Counted from the stretch's first letter, positions 1-8,346 are shown. The stretch is 64,000 nt of DNA from Bradyrhizobium sp. AZCC 1610 (GCF_036924515.1 NZ_JAZHRR010000001.1:6481001-6545000); one strand, 5' to 3'. The notes: a model not told the origin generated them from the letters alone. Program-made: numbers and translations.

Positions 1-1
1 A

Positions 2-75
2 AACGCGATCGGAATCAAAACCCGCTTAATTCACAAGTACCTCTCCCAGGCGCTCTGCCATAGAGCTTGTCGCTC
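2..75 (-). other. Possible degenerate tRNA-like sequence
   Basis: Read on the minus strand, this stretch holds a perfect D-arm-like stem (GCTC, loop TATGGCA, GAGC, followed by GCCTG). About 25 bases further on comes a T-arm-like run, GCGGGTTTTGATTCC. The spacing suits a tRNA, but the anticodon stem does not pair and the acceptor ends match poorly. It is therefore not a functional tRNA. It may be a decayed tRNA or a chance match. Confidence 0.22.
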
Positions 76-129
76 AGGCATTGACGCATCCGTACGCGAG
101 AATATGTTGATCTCGCAAAGGGATCATCA

Positions 130-840
130 ATGAATCGCGAGCCCGGGTCAGGAAAAACCTGTCGGATGCGCAATATGCAAATACACCAGTTGTGCTTGTT
201 CAGGCGCTCTTACCGAGTCGCTAGTTGGCATTCGCGCATAAGCCGACGGTCCTTGTGGGCCATTTTGTTTATTTTGGTGTTCCCCGCCTACTGCCTAGCC
301 GGTGAAGGGAAACCCATCAGCATCACCGTGGCGGCCGACCACACGAAGGCCAACGGAGAACCCTGGGACGGCATTCCAGGCCTTGGCGGGGGGCGCGGTC
401 CGACGGCCATTCCCATCCCCAACAAAAATGCGCCGGATCTGGCGGTCTGCGTTGTTCGTTTGGAAACGCCTCCGGAATGCAGCATGCGGTATGTGAACTT
501 GAAACAATATTCGCTGTGCCAGAACAGCTATGATTGCATTTTCAAGCGGGTGAGCATCCCCGATGGTCCTTTCGGGCTCATCATTCTGGATTTGGACTTA
601 CAGCGGCATGACCTAGTTGGTTTCCTTTTAATGACGGCTGGGAAGGCACTTACTCCTGACCAGCGAGCCGCTTTGGAAAGTGAGATTCGGAGAAGAGCCG
701 ACCAGTTAGCGCCAGCTTTTTCCCAAGGAGAGAAGCAACGCAGGTTGAGGGAGATGCTTGTTGTTCCGATGGACCGCTGCGCCGAAGCTAAGGGTTGCAG
801 GCTCGTCCAATCCGAAATCCGCGTGAACTCCGCCGAGTGA
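130..840 (+). CDS. Exported hypothetical protein
   Basis: I do not recognise the family of this 236-residue protein. A hydrophobic stretch at about residues 41-57, ending in a signal-peptidase-like YCLAG, suggests export. The mature part carries several cysteines (in VCVV, PECSM, SLCQNSYDC, DRCAEAKGC), which may form disulfides in the periplasm. The ATG at 130 has a good AAAGGGA ribosome site at 117-123. That start gives an unusually long basic region before the hydrophobic segment, so a downstream start (for example TTG at 253) is possible. A palindrome found upstream of two kinase genes in this window falls inside its first codons (148-162). Confidence 0.6.
   Translation: MNREPGSGKTCRMRNMQIHQLCLFRRSYRVASWHSRISRRSLWAILFILVFPAYCLAGEGKPISITVAADHTKANGEPWDGIPGLGGGRGPTAIPIPNKNAPDLAVCVVRLETPPECSMRYVNLKQYSLCQNSYDCIFKRVSIPDGPFGLIILDLDLQRHDLVGFLLMTAGKALTPDQRAALESEIRRRADQLAPAFSQGEKQRRLREMLVVPMDRCAEAKGCRLVQSEIRVNSAE
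148..162. promoter_or_regulatory. Palindrome TCAGG-AAAAA-CCTGT, shared motif
   Basis: The 5-5-5 palindrome matches the element upstream of the two sensor kinase genes at 9 of the 10 arm bases. Here it lies in codons 7-11 of the exported-protein gene if that gene starts at 130. Either it acts from inside the gene, the true start is downstream, or the match is fortuitous. Confidence 0.4.
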
Positions 841-940
841 TCCTTGCCGGGGCAGTTCCGTCCCGTCGCCACATCAAAGGTGATACGAGCGGCAAGCCGC
901 CCCTGACGTGCCGCCGTGACGGCGCAATGGGCCGGTCATC

Positions 941-966
941 GGCAATGCCCAGGTCCGGGCATTGCC
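941..966. terminator. Perfect 10-bp hairpin after the exported-protein gene
   Basis: GGCAATGCCC at 941-950 pairs exactly with GGGCATTGCC at 957-966 across a 6-base loop. It lies about 100 bases past the end of the preceding gene. No T-run follows (ccgtggctt), so it could be a weak terminator or another structured element. Confidence 0.4.
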
Positions 967-1002
967 CGTGGCTTAACCCGGAAACCGCGCTAGGAGGCAT
1001 TT

Positions 1003-1430
1003 CTAGACGCTTTCGGCTTGAGCCTGGATATCATCGTCGAGCTGACCTTGAAACAGGCCGCTATTGACTTCAGGTGCTCTCCGGATTGGCGTCGGCGAAG
1101 CGCCTAACTTTGTTGCTCCGGCGAGAGCTTGGGCTGCGCCAAACTTCACACCGCGCAGCCGGGCTCGCTCGCGGCCGGCGGCGGTCCGCCTAAGAATGCC
1201 CTCTCGTGTCTTTTGAGCGATGTACCCGACCAGTGCGGCTAGCACTTCGCCCAATTCGTGCGTGGTGTCCGCCCACGGCTCCGCCAGGGATTTAGCTGCA
1301 CCACGCGATGTGATCTCGGCGAGGACGCTCGGCATCTTGAAGGGGGGCCGCCCCCCGCGTGAGACGATCGAGAGCCGACACAATCACGATATCGCCTGCC
1401 GCAGTGAGAAGTTGGTGTGAGAACGCGGCG
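1003..1430 (-). pseudogene. Serine recombinase (resolvase) remnant
   Basis: Two minus-strand frames together carry parts of a resolvase/invertase. One frame has DIVIVSALDRLTRG (about 1330-1400), the conserved stretch around the Arg-rich catalytic core. The next frame has EPWADTT and then KTREGILRRTAAGRERAR with RGVKFG (about 1100-1290), typical of the region before the DNA-binding C-terminus. At least one frameshift separates them. The N-terminal catalytic serine region is not recognisable upstream, and the C-terminal HTH is altered. It is a decayed mobile-element gene and marks this end of the window as accessory DNA. Confidence 0.7.
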
Positions 1431-1576
1431 ATTATCCTTAGCGCCGCTTTCCTGTTCACAAAAGAAGCGCTTGCACCGAGCCGCGACCAGACGCGACCAC
1501 GGCTGTCGCACAAGGGGCTAAACGACGAACCATGGCCGCTCCGGCCGGAGGAGAGGAATCGATCCTCCAAGCTTCT

Positions 1577-1837
1577 TCACGGCGGGGCGGAGCCTTTCGC
1601 AGCATACTTCACTTGCCGGTATCGCAAGCCTTCCTTGGCGATTTCGTATGAACTCAACTCCCGCTCTGCTTTCACCCGCCGAAGATCGATTTGCGAACTC
1701 AGACTGCGGCGCACTGCGTCCACTGCCGATTGCCTGGTCGGATGCCCCACGTAGAAAAAGCAGTACTCAAAGAATACACCACCTCTTTGGCGCCGGCCGA
1801 TGCTTACGACCCACGCCTTTCTCGCGCATTCTTCCAT
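1577..1837 (-). CDS. Small hypothetical protein
   Basis: This 86-residue open frame starts with ATG and has plausible composition: an aromatic FFEYCFFYVGHP patch followed by a charged helical half (AVDAVRRSL, RVKAERELSSYEIAKEGLRYR). I do not recognise it. It sits just upstream, in the same orientation, of the broken resolvase. It could be cargo of that element or a chance frame in decayed DNA. Confidence 0.33.
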   Translation of the reverse strand: MEECARKAWVVSIGRRQRGGVFFEYCFFYVGHPTRQSAVDAVRRSLSSQIDLRRVKAERELSSYEIAKEGLRYRQVKYAAKGSAPP

Positions 1838-2345
1838 TCGATCGCCCTGTCCCGAGATCCCACCAATCGAATCGTTCCGTGTTGTACCCGACCTTGGCCT
1901 CCGCTTGTGTCAGGATATCCCCGACAAACAAGGGTGTGCGCCCCTGTAAGGCTTCCAGCGGTGTTGATGCGTGACAGACCGTTCGACGTTTAAGCAGTCC
2001 CGGTTGGGAGGCGGGCTGCTCTTCGTGTAAGGAAATTCCTGACATGTCCCGCAATGCCATTTGTGGCGAATTCTAAGCTCTTCTTTGTTCGTGTTTACTA
2101 CCATGCGCAATCCGCTGTGGTTATGATGTGTGACAGTCATCGAGTAAGGCATGACGACAAAGATTCAGTCTGCGGTGCTGAGAAATTACACCGCTGATAG
2201 CAACTACGGCAGTTGTCGAAGAGGATATTTTTGGTTTCAGGTGCAAGCCGTAAAACTTCGCCTGCTCGGAAACTCTGTGGTTGAGCGCCTACTTGGGAAA
2301 TACCCATACTTTTGGTCGTGCCGACTCAGCTCGAAGGAGGTCACA
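1838..2345. other. No supported gene
   Basis: Only short overlapping frames occur here, without convincing ribosome sites or recognisable motifs. The end of the stretch holds the AAGGAGG site (2334-2340) of the next gene. Confidence 0.5.
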
Positions 2346-2525
2346 GTGGCAGATTCCCAGAAGATGAAGATCACAAGGCGCGCTTACGAACTGTGGCAGC
2401 AGGCAGGCGAGCCGAAAGATAGAGACGAAGAGTTTTACCTTCAGGCTGAGCGAGAATTGAACGAGGCTTCAGAAAATGCAATCACTGCAAAAATCTCGCC
2501 GGCACCGTCTCAAGGACGTCTCTAA
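2346..2525 (+). CDS. DUF2934-like small protein
   Basis: The protein has 59 residues. Its core, ITRRAYELWQQAGEPKDRDEEFY followed shortly by LQAERELNEA, matches the pattern of DUF2934 proteins (I-x-x-RAYxLWExxGxPxGRDxxxWLxAExEL), common in Rhizobiales and of unknown function. The open frame extends upstream to an ATG at 2151. I place the start at GTG 2346 because a perfect AAGGAGG lies 5 bases before it and the domain begins shortly after. It is probably soluble and cytoplasmic. Confidence 0.72.
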   Translation: MADSQKMKITRRAYELWQQAGEPKDRDEEFYLQAERELNEASENAITAKISPAPSQGRL

Positions 2526-2973
2526 CTTTACCCTGCTACTGAATTTGTTGCCACAACTGCATTTGACCTCGATTGCGATGAAATTCCCGAGAGCGTCCAG
2601 CGCGTCGCTGGTACTTTGAAGCCGTACACGGCGGTTACAGGACGCCGCGGGGTTGCTGTGCATGACTACTATGGAAGTCATTCAGAAGCTTCTGACGATT
2701 TAGCCGCAAATCCAATTTGCCTTGGGTCATTAACGCAAGCTAAGTAGCGCCCTTCCCTCGTTCGCTCCCCCTCGATAACGACTTGGCCCGGCTGCTGGCC
2801 GCCCAAATGCCATAAAGGTCTGCCGCCACGGCCTGACGGGCTTTTCCTGACATTCTCGATCCAGGCACCAGTTTTAATGTGCCTTTGCGCGAGCAGCCGA
2901 TCGAATCTGCCATAGACCAATCCGTATCATCAAAACCATCTTCGGGCATATCGACAGCACGAGGTGAATACAG
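2526..2973. other. No supported gene
   Basis: The frame of the DUF2934 gene stays open after its stop for about 220 bases, but the sequence is not recognisable. Other frames look like shadows. A weak copy of the shared palindrome is at 2836-2850. Confidence 0.45.
2836..2850. promoter_or_regulatory. Weak copy of the shared palindrome (ACGGG-CTTTT-CCTGA)
   Basis: The right arm CCTGA is perfect and the left arm matches TCAGG at three of five positions. The element ends 123 bases before the small membrane gene at 2974. It counts only as a possible degenerate site. Confidence 0.2.
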
Positions 2974-3171
2974 GTGAAGCAGTTCTTCCATCTCGTAGTC
3001 ATATCTGTTCTTGCCTTGGGCAGTGCGGCGATCGTGGCGTACGCGACGGCGCACTTTGCACACTACAGTCTCGGCTTTTCTCGATCCGCGCTTCGCGAGC
3101 AGGCGCTGATCTGCGCGGCCCTCATGGCGGGCCTTGTCACGATCGAAATGCTCGCGAGCAAGGAGCGATAG
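2974..3171 (+). CDS. Small membrane protein, first of a tandem pair
   Basis: This 65-residue protein has two hydrophobic segments (about residues 6-27 and 44-60), joined by HYSLGFSRSALREQALI. The start is GTG at 2974, with a purine-rich GAGGTGAA some bases upstream. I do not recognise a family. It ends in ASKER and TAG. The following 216 bases stay open in the same frame and encode a homologous second unit (HYxLG, SxLR, ALIxAA shared). The pair therefore arose by duplication. The AAGGAG in its last codons (3160-3165) would be the ribosome site of the second unit. Confidence 0.6.
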   Translation: MKQFFHLVVISVLALGSAAIVAYATAHFAHYSLGFSRSALREQALICAALMAGLVTIEMLASKER

Positions 3172-3174
3172 CAA

Positions 3175-3387
3175 GTTAGCCAACTATGGATCGTAGATCG
3201 GGCTGTTGCGCTCACCATCTTCATCGGAAGTGCCGGCGTGACCGCGTTGTTAACGGTGCTGCTTATCCACTACGGGCTGGGGGTCCCCGCCTCCGTATTG
3301 AGGCTTAATGCTCTCATCTCCGCTGCCGCCCTCTCGTTCGTGCTTGTGGTGGTGATTGTTGGTGGGGCTGACGAGAGAGAAAAGTAG
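3175..3387 (+). pseudogene. Second small membrane protein with lost start codon
   Basis: The frame encodes a 70-residue protein with two hydrophobic segments and the pattern IHYGLGVPASVLRLNALISAA, homologous to the preceding gene. It is in the same frame as that gene, separated by a single TAG (3169-3171). No ATG, GTG or TTG stands where a start is needed. An AAGGAG lies at 3160-3165, and 9 bases later GTT (3175) occupies the expected start position, one base away from GTG. It may be a start-lost gene, use a rare start, or be made by readthrough of the TAG. Confidence 0.55.
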
Positions 3388-3420
3388 CTGGAGATTCAAA
3401 TTCAATATCGAGGCTTGAAA

Positions 3421-3609
3421 ATGTTCAATGGCAACACAGTCAATAATCAACCTTTGGCTTACTGCGTTCCATGTTCGGAAAGAACGCCGCACCGCTACGA
3501 ACGGCTAGGCGTCAACGGCCGGCTTACATCGAGAGCCGTCTGCCTGGTCTGCAGCAACGACTCGCGCAGTGATACAGCGCACCAAAGGGCAATCGGATCA
3601 TCTTCATAA
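3421..3609 (+). CDS. Small protein with two CxxC pairs (zinc-ribbon-like)
   Basis: About 62 residues long, with CVPC near the start and CLVC about 27 residues later. This spacing suits a zinc ribbon or treble-clef site. The rest is polar. The ATG at 3421 is favoured over the in-frame TTG at 3415, though neither has a strong ribosome site. No partner gene points to a role. Metal binding is inferred from the cysteine pattern only. Confidence 0.45.
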   Translation: MFNGNTVNNQPLAYCVPCSERTPHRYERLGVNGRLTSRAVCLVCSNDSRSDTAHQRAIGSSS

Positions 3610-3675
3610 GCAGCACGGTTCGAGCGCCTTCGTGCAGCGTAATGTTCGGTGCGCCATGTTCGGCATTAACAGTTG

Positions 3676-3690
3676 ACAGGTTTTTCCTGA
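3676..3690. promoter_or_regulatory. Palindrome ACAGG-TTTTT-CCTGA, shared motif
   Basis: The copy is near perfect (9 of 10 arm bases) relative to the element upstream of the kinase genes. It lies 74 bases before the GTG at 3765. The bases that follow, CGCGCCG, also follow the copy at 7666-7680, so the two sites share about 12 bases on that side. Confidence 0.5.
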
Positions 3691-3764
3691 CGCGCCGGCG
3701 CGGGATTGGGCTCTAGGATGGTGATTGGTCGAGTGAGAGCATGCAACTTCCGAGGGGGCGCGCG

Positions 3765-4004
3765 GTGGACCAAAAGGACGACAAATCGCTCAAGCAGTAC
3801 CGGAGTAAGCAACTGTACGAACGGGCGTTTTTCTTCAAGCGCCTGGCGATCGGCGCAGCCGATCCGAAATTTGCGACAAAGCTTCAGGCCTTGGTGGACG
3901 AATATGAAAAGGAGGCGGCGCGAGCAAAGCTGGAAATAGAACAGCCCGCCGGGCCGCGAGAGACCGCCGCGGCCCATGGCAGGCCGGAGTGTCGCACCGG
4001 GTGA
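3765..4004 (+). CDS. Small hypothetical protein, helical and charged
   Basis: The protein has 79 residues and is rich in Lys, Arg and Glu. It contains YRSKQLYERAFFFKRLA, then a region resembling ADPKFATKLQALVDEYEKEAARA. The latter is reminiscent of small rhizobial proteins with a YRxxAExxRxLA...DP...L-x-xLAxEYExLA pattern and unknown function. GTG 3765 is preferred because GAGGGGG lies 6-7 bases before it; ATG 3741 in the same frame lacks a ribosome site. A shared palindrome lies 74 bases upstream, so it may belong to the same regulon as the two-component systems. Confidence 0.5.
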   Translation: MDQKDDKSLKQYRSKQLYERAFFFKRLAIGAADPKFATKLQALVDEYEKEAARAKLEIEQPAGPRETAAAHGRPECRTG

Positions 4005-4069
4005 GAAATTTCCGCAGCAAGCGAATTCACTCCGCGATTGGTCTGGAACCCACAACATCAACCGACGGC

Positions 4070-4444
4070 ATGGCAACGCAATACGTCCCCGGCGACATCA
4101 GGGACTTCATATTGAAGCATATCGCTTCGGTAGCCCAGATTGAAGCGCTGCTCCTGATCTGGTCGAATCCGGAGAAGCGCTGGAGCGTGTCGAAGGTCGC
4201 GGCCCGCATCTACGCCGGCGAAACCGAAACGGCAAAAGCGCTCGAGGGACTTTGTGCCAATGGCTTGCTGGTCCGCAAGGACGATGTTTTTGGCTTGAAC
4301 GCATCGGAAGAAGACGTCGAAATGATTGGAAGGCTGAAGGAAGCATACGCTCGCAATCTCATCCCGGTGACGGATGTCATCCACGGCAAATCGCGAGGCC
4401 CTCGCCCGACGGCAGAGACGCGCGGGCTTCGAAGGGATCGATGA
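4070..4444 (+). CDS. Probable winged-helix-like small protein
   Basis: The likely start is ATG 4070, giving 124 residues. The frame is open from 3989, but the conserved-looking part begins with VPGDIRDFILKHI. The pattern, an early FI-x-x-HI helix, EALLLIW, then WSVSKVAARI and ALEGLCANGLLVRKDD, resembles small alphaproteobacterial proteins predicted to carry a winged-helix fold. The C-terminal 20 residues are Arg-rich and unlike that group, so the end may be altered. Its stop overlaps the next gene's ATG as ATGA (4441-4444), suggesting coupling. Confidence 0.5.
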   Translation: MATQYVPGDIRDFILKHIASVAQIEALLLIWSNPEKRWSVSKVAARIYAGETETAKALEGLCANGLLVRKDDVFGLNASEEDVEMIGRLKEAYARNLIPVTDVIHGKSRGPRPTAETRGLRRDR

Positions 4445-4752
4445 AGTGCGCGCAAGCAAGCCGGGCCCGGGCCGCGGACGCACCTCAGGCACTGTGGTCC
4501 TGCGCGAGGCAGGCGGGCCTCGCGGTGCTTCTGATGGTCTTGTTCATGGCACAGCCATCTTTCGCCCAGAAACTATATGCTTACGAGCCACTGATGATGG
4601 ATCCGTACTCCACGATCTATGTCAACGATGGCTCCTGTTCGGCAGGCAAGGTTCTGAAGGTGCAGGGCGCACCTCGGAATCAGCGCCGCAAGAAGAGCTG
4701 TGTGCCTATGAGCGATCTGCAGGGCGTGCCGCGCTCCGGCCTCGCCAAGTAG
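4441..4752 (+). CDS. Small exported protein, DUF6719-like
   Basis: The protein has 103 residues. A basic start (KCAQASRARAADAPQ) precedes a hydrophobic stretch ending in QPSFAQ, a clear signal peptide. The mature part contains VNDGSCSAGKVLKVQGA and a later CVP, two cysteines spaced as in small rhizobial exported proteins of the DUF6719 type. The start is ATG 4441, which overlaps the previous stop. The frame is open upstream, but that part is a shadow of the preceding gene. The role is unknown and probably periplasmic. Confidence 0.55.
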   Translation: MKCAQASRARAADAPQALWSCARQAGLAVLLMVLFMAQPSFAQKLYAYEPLMMDPYSTIYVNDGSCSAGKVLKVQGAPRNQRRKKSCVPMSDLQGVPRSGLAK

Positions 4753-4828
4753 CCCACATCCCCATAGCCGCTCGACACAGCTTGGGCTCGCGTTAGCGCA
4801 AGGTGTAGTTGCCTGCCCCCGCCCCATG

Positions 4829-5482
4829 TCAGTTTGGCGCGGCGAGCCAGCCCTGCTTGATGCCATAGCGGACAATATCCGCTCGGCTATGAAGCCCCTT
4901 CTTTTCCGACGCTCGCGCCTTGTAGGTCTCCACGCTTTTGACGCTCACCTCAAGCTGTCCTGCGATCTGCTTGTTGCTGAAGCCCTGAGCCACGAGCTTA
5001 AGCACGTCCTCTTCCCGCCGGCTGAGTTCGCCACCATCGCTCTCTTCCGACAAGGCTGGTTCGGGCGCGTTCATCGCCGCCTTTTCGGCTATCGCGGGAT
5101 CGAGATAGAGGTCGCCCTGGTTCACGGCCCGGATGGCACGGAGCAGTTCGTCCCCGGCCGATCGCTTCAACAAATATCCCCTCGCGCCCGCTTCAAGCAC
5201 CGGATGCACATAGGCCCGATCTTCATGAACGGTCAGCGCAATGATCTTCACGTCAGGGCATTGCCTGCTCACCTGACGGGCAAGCTCCATTCCGCTGATG
5301 TCAGGCAGCGAAAGATCGATGACCGCGATATCCGGCGAGGAATCGCAAATAGCCTTCAAGCCCGTGGCTCCCGTGTTGGCTTCGCCAACGAGTTCGACCT
5401 CGGGCACGCCCTGCAGCAGCGCGCGGATGCCGGCGAGCACGACGGGATGGTCGTCAACGAGCGCGATGCGAACAGGCGTCAT
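4829..5482 (-). CDS. NarL/FixJ-family response regulator
   Basis: The protein has 217 residues. The receiver domain (about 1-120) has acidic D10/D11, phospho-acceptor D56 in AVIDLSLPD, T84 in ALTVHED and K106 in YLLKRS. A LuxR-type helix-turn-helix follows at about 152-212 (LSRREEDVLKLVAQGFSNKQIA and SVETYKAR). It should be phosphorylated by the kinase encoded just upstream, whose stop overlaps its ATG by 4 bases. It is about the same length as, and very similar to, the regulator at 27822-28484. DNA binding as a dimer to an inverted repeat is expected. The TCAGG-N5-CCTGA palindrome upstream of the kinase gene is the prime candidate. Confidence 0.95.
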   Translation of the reverse strand: MTPVRIALVDDHPVVLAGIRALLQGVPEVELVGEANTGATGLKAICDSSPDIAVIDLSLPDISGMELARQVSRQCPDVKIIALTVHEDRAYVHPVLEAGARGYLLKRSAGDELLRAIRAVNQGDLYLDPAIAEKAAMNAPEPALSEESDGGELSRREEDVLKLVAQGFSNKQIAGQLEVSVKSVETYKARASEKKGLHSRADIVRYGIKQGWLAAPN

Positions 5483-7557
5483 CTGACGGCCTCCGACGCT
5501 TCCATCGGAATCTGAACAAAAATCGTACTTCCCTTTCCTGGCGCAGATTCGACGGCGATCGTACCGCCGAGAAGGGCAACCCGCTCCTTCATGCCGGAGA
5601 GACCCAATCCCGATGCCCGACCGCCCCGTGACGCCACCCGGCCGACGTTCTCAGGGTCGAAACCGATCCCGTCGTCTTCGAGAACCAGCGCCAGCCCTTC
5701 CGGTTTCTTCTCAAGCACAATGCTCACCTTGCTTGCGCTGGCGTGCTTCAGCACGTTGGTTAATCCCTCCTGAACCAGCCGGTACAGCACCGCCGCCGCG
5801 TCGGGTGGCAGCGAATTGTCGCGCCCGAAGGTCTGGATATCGACACGAACGCCGTAGCGCTCCTGCCATTCCGCAACATAGGCTTCGATCGCCTTGAAGA
5901 TGCCGAGGTCATCGATGGCCGTCGGCCGCAGGTCCGACGCCGTGCGATGAATGTCGCGGCCGATCTGTGCGGCAAGCTGTTCCAGCCATCGCACCTGCTC
6001 GGTCGCCGCCTCGCCGTTGCCGCCTTTGGCCAATCCCTGCTCGAGCGCTTTCAGGCCAAGAGACAGCCCGGTCACGGTCTGCCCGATCTGGTCGTGCAGC
6101 TCCCGCGAAATCCGGCGCTGCTCCTCTTCCTGGGCCGAAGCCAGGCGCCGAAGCAAGTGAGACCGTTCGGCTTCTGCGCGCTTGAGAACATGGATGTCGG
6201 CCAACACGCCGTGAATCACATGACGGCGGTTGGGTGGCCCTTCGGCCCTCCCCGCCGCGCGCAACCAATACTCTCCGCGATCGTCCGACTGAATCGGAAA
6301 CTCGACGCTGCTCGATCTGCCGCTCTCGAGGCAGTTGGTGGCAAACGAGGCCAGCGCCGCGCGATGCGTTGGTTCGACCAGCGCGACAATCCGGTCTGCC
6401 GACCATCGGGTTTCTCCCGATCGCGCGCCTGCCAGGCCCAGAAGCGCGCAGAAGCGGCCACAGCCGCTGAATTCGTTTGCGGATAGATCCCAGCGCCATG
6501 TACCGAGTTCAGCCGCATCGATCGCAAGCGCCCCGCGCTTTTCACTGTCCAGCAACGCCGCTGCCGACTGAAGCGCCTCCATTCGCCGCCGCTGGGCAAT
6601 TTCCCGGGCGATTACCAGCCCGAGGGCGATGGCGAGGCCAACGCTCGCCGCCGTGCCGCCGAACAACAGCCGCAACGAGCGGGATACGGGCGCATTCAAT
6701 TCCGAAACCGGCACGCCAACGTGGACCGACCACCCATCGGTGCCCGCGAGCATGCGGTGGACAGTCTCAACATCGATGCCTTCACGCGTCTGCGTTCGTG
6801 CCGAGTTCGAGCCGCCGCGCGCCATGGCTTCCTGTACGGCCGGCGTCGTCGCGCCTGCCTTGGCGATTTTCGTGTCGGGCGTGCGCGCAACGATCTTCTC
6901 CTTGGCGTCAACGACAGTACCAGCCCATCCGGCGGGCAGTCCCGCCTGGCCTAGAATCGTACCGATCTGGTCGGGCAACAGGCCGATCGTCAGGACGTAG
7001 CGGAGTTCCCCATCCCTGATAACGGGGACACGCAGGGACACGAGTTGCTTGCCAATGGCGGCCTGGTACGGACCGAGCCCGCCGAGCACCGGCTTTCGTG
7101 TCCGCAGCACGGCGTTAAAGCTCTCGGCGTCGGTTACCGGTCCGAGCGGGGCGCCGAGCGGCCGCAGCACGTTCAGGACCTGCTCCTGATCCGGCTTCGT
7201 CAGCGCCGCGGTTTCCCACAGCGGGCGGGCGGCCACGATCCGGGTTGCCTCGAGATAGAAATCCCGCAGGTTCCCCTGATCGAGCGCGGCCGAGCTTGCA
7301 AGCGTCTCAGCCACCTGCAATTCACGGGAGATCTCGCCTTCAATCCGGTGCGCCGCTTGGGTCAGCGCTTCTGTGGCGGCCTTGCGGGCGTAGCTTCGTT
7401 CCTGATCGGCGGTGATATAGGCCATCCATCCCCCGAGAAGCAGGACCGGAATGGCGGCCGTGAGAACGAGCGCCGTGAAAAGCCAGACTCCTTCCTTTGG
7501 CCGGCCTGAAGCGGAGGAGAGCCTGCTCCCCAATTCCGCGATCACGGTTGTGCGCAT
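5479..7557 (-). CDS. Membrane sensor histidine kinase (HisKA_3 type)
   Basis: The protein has 692 residues. TM1 is at about 27-47. A periplasmic region of about 250 residues looks like a double-Cache sensor (FYLEATRIV, RPLWETAAL, VLTIGLLPDQ, GTVVDAKEKIVART). TM2 is at about 296-318, followed by a PAS-like segment at about 345-455. A dimerisation/phospho-acceptor helix has H488 in RELHDQIGQTVTG. The HATPase domain has the N-box QEGLTNVLKHA (about 597), EDDGIGFD (about 627) and GLGLSGMKERV (about 650). It passes phosphate to the overlapping response regulator gene. The ligand is unknown. A perfect palindrome TCAGG-TAAAT-CCTGA lies 109 bases before the start, suggesting autoregulation. The kinase at 25780-27825 is a clear paralogue. 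Confidence 0.95.
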   Translation of the reverse strand: MRTTVIAELGSRLSSASGRPKEGVWLFTALVLTAAIPVLLLGGWMAYITADQERSYARKAATEALTQAAHRIEGEISRELQVAETLASSAALDQGNLRDFYLEATRIVAARPLWETAALTKPDQEQVLNVLRPLGAPLGPVTDAESFNAVLRTRKPVLGGLGPYQAAIGKQLVSLRVPVIRDGELRYVLTIGLLPDQIGTILGQAGLPAGWAGTVVDAKEKIVARTPDTKIAKAGATTPAVQEAMARGGSNSARTQTREGIDVETVHRMLAGTDGWSVHVGVPVSELNAPVSRSLRLLFGGTAASVGLAIALGLVIAREIAQRRRMEALQSAAALLDSEKRGALAIDAAELGTWRWDLSANEFSGCGRFCALLGLAGARSGETRWSADRIVALVEPTHRAALASFATNCLESGRSSSVEFPIQSDDRGEYWLRAAGRAEGPPNRRHVIHGVLADIHVLKRAEAERSHLLRRLASAQEEEQRRISRELHDQIGQTVTGLSLGLKALEQGLAKGGNGEAATEQVRWLEQLAAQIGRDIHRTASDLRPTAIDDLGIFKAIEAYVAEWQERYGVRVDIQTFGRDNSLPPDAAAVLYRLVQEGLTNVLKHASASKVSIVLEKKPEGLALVLEDDGIGFDPENVGRVASRGGRASGLGLSGMKERVALLGGTIAVESAPGKGSTIFVQIPMEASEAVR

Positions 7558-7665
7558 ATCTTTTCGCCAGCGAAGACTAAAAAATGCCGTGGTGTCCCTT
7601 ACATTGCATTCCGCTGTCGGACCAGCCTGACATTAGTCTGCCAAGCCCCGTGTCGCCCACTAAGG

Positions 7666-7680
7666 TCAGGTAAATCCTGA
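7666..7680. promoter_or_regulatory. Palindrome TCAGG-TAAAT-CCTGA upstream of kinase gene
   Basis: A perfect 5-bp inverted repeat with a 5-base AT-rich spacer, 109 bases before the ATG of the minus-strand kinase. The same arms recur perfectly upstream of the paralogous kinase (25690-25704) and nearly perfectly at 148 and 3676. A binding site for the LuxR-type regulators is the simplest reading. Confidence 0.6.
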
Positions 7681-8346
7681 CGCGCCGCAGCCGTCACTCT
7701 CGTTTCCAGGCGCCGTTTCGGATCCGATCAGGCAAAACGCGAACAACAGGGTCCCCGCGGAAAACCAGCTCTCGACGAGCGCGTCGGCGGCTGCACGATT
7801 TGACGTCGAGTTACAGTCAAGCCTGAAGGTAGACGTTCGACAACTCCATGCCGTGGGAAATACTATTTGCGTTTGAGGCCCGGTCCCCTTTATCCGATAC
7901 ACGCACAAAGGGCCCCTTGGTTGCGGAGCGGATCGGCATCGCGTGAGACGGCAGCCGCCCTCGTGGCGCGCGCTTCGCAATGCGGCGCCTCTTGGCGTCA
8001 TCTGCCCGGATCAAATTTCGAGCCGAGGAAGTGATCGCCTACGACGGCGGTGTCCTCGCGATGCCGACTGTTCAAATGTTCGCACTTCTTGGAGTTGAGC
8101 CAAAATCGGTGCATCACCGCTACGTTACCTTGGTCAGCGGATCGATCTCGAAGCATTCGTCCCGGGCCGGCACGATAGGCCATCGCATAGCGATCGCTTG
8201 AGAGATCACAGGAAGCACCTACACGCCGTCCAATGAACAGCCGCCTTCGCGCTCCTGCGGGGCCCGGCAATGACACGGCGGCCGACAGCGCAAGAACACC
8301 GAACACACCGCTGAACAATAGGCGTAGTAAAAGAAGGGAGGGACGC
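7681..8346. other. No supported gene
   Basis: Several short frames on both strands overlap one another without recognisable motifs. The last bases contain the ribosome site of the small gene at 8347. Confidence 0.5.

Noticed and set aside
5590..6500. Several plus-strand and other-frame open frames within the first kinase gene
   Set aside because: GC-rich coding DNA gives long shadow frames; the kinase frame carries all recognised motifs.
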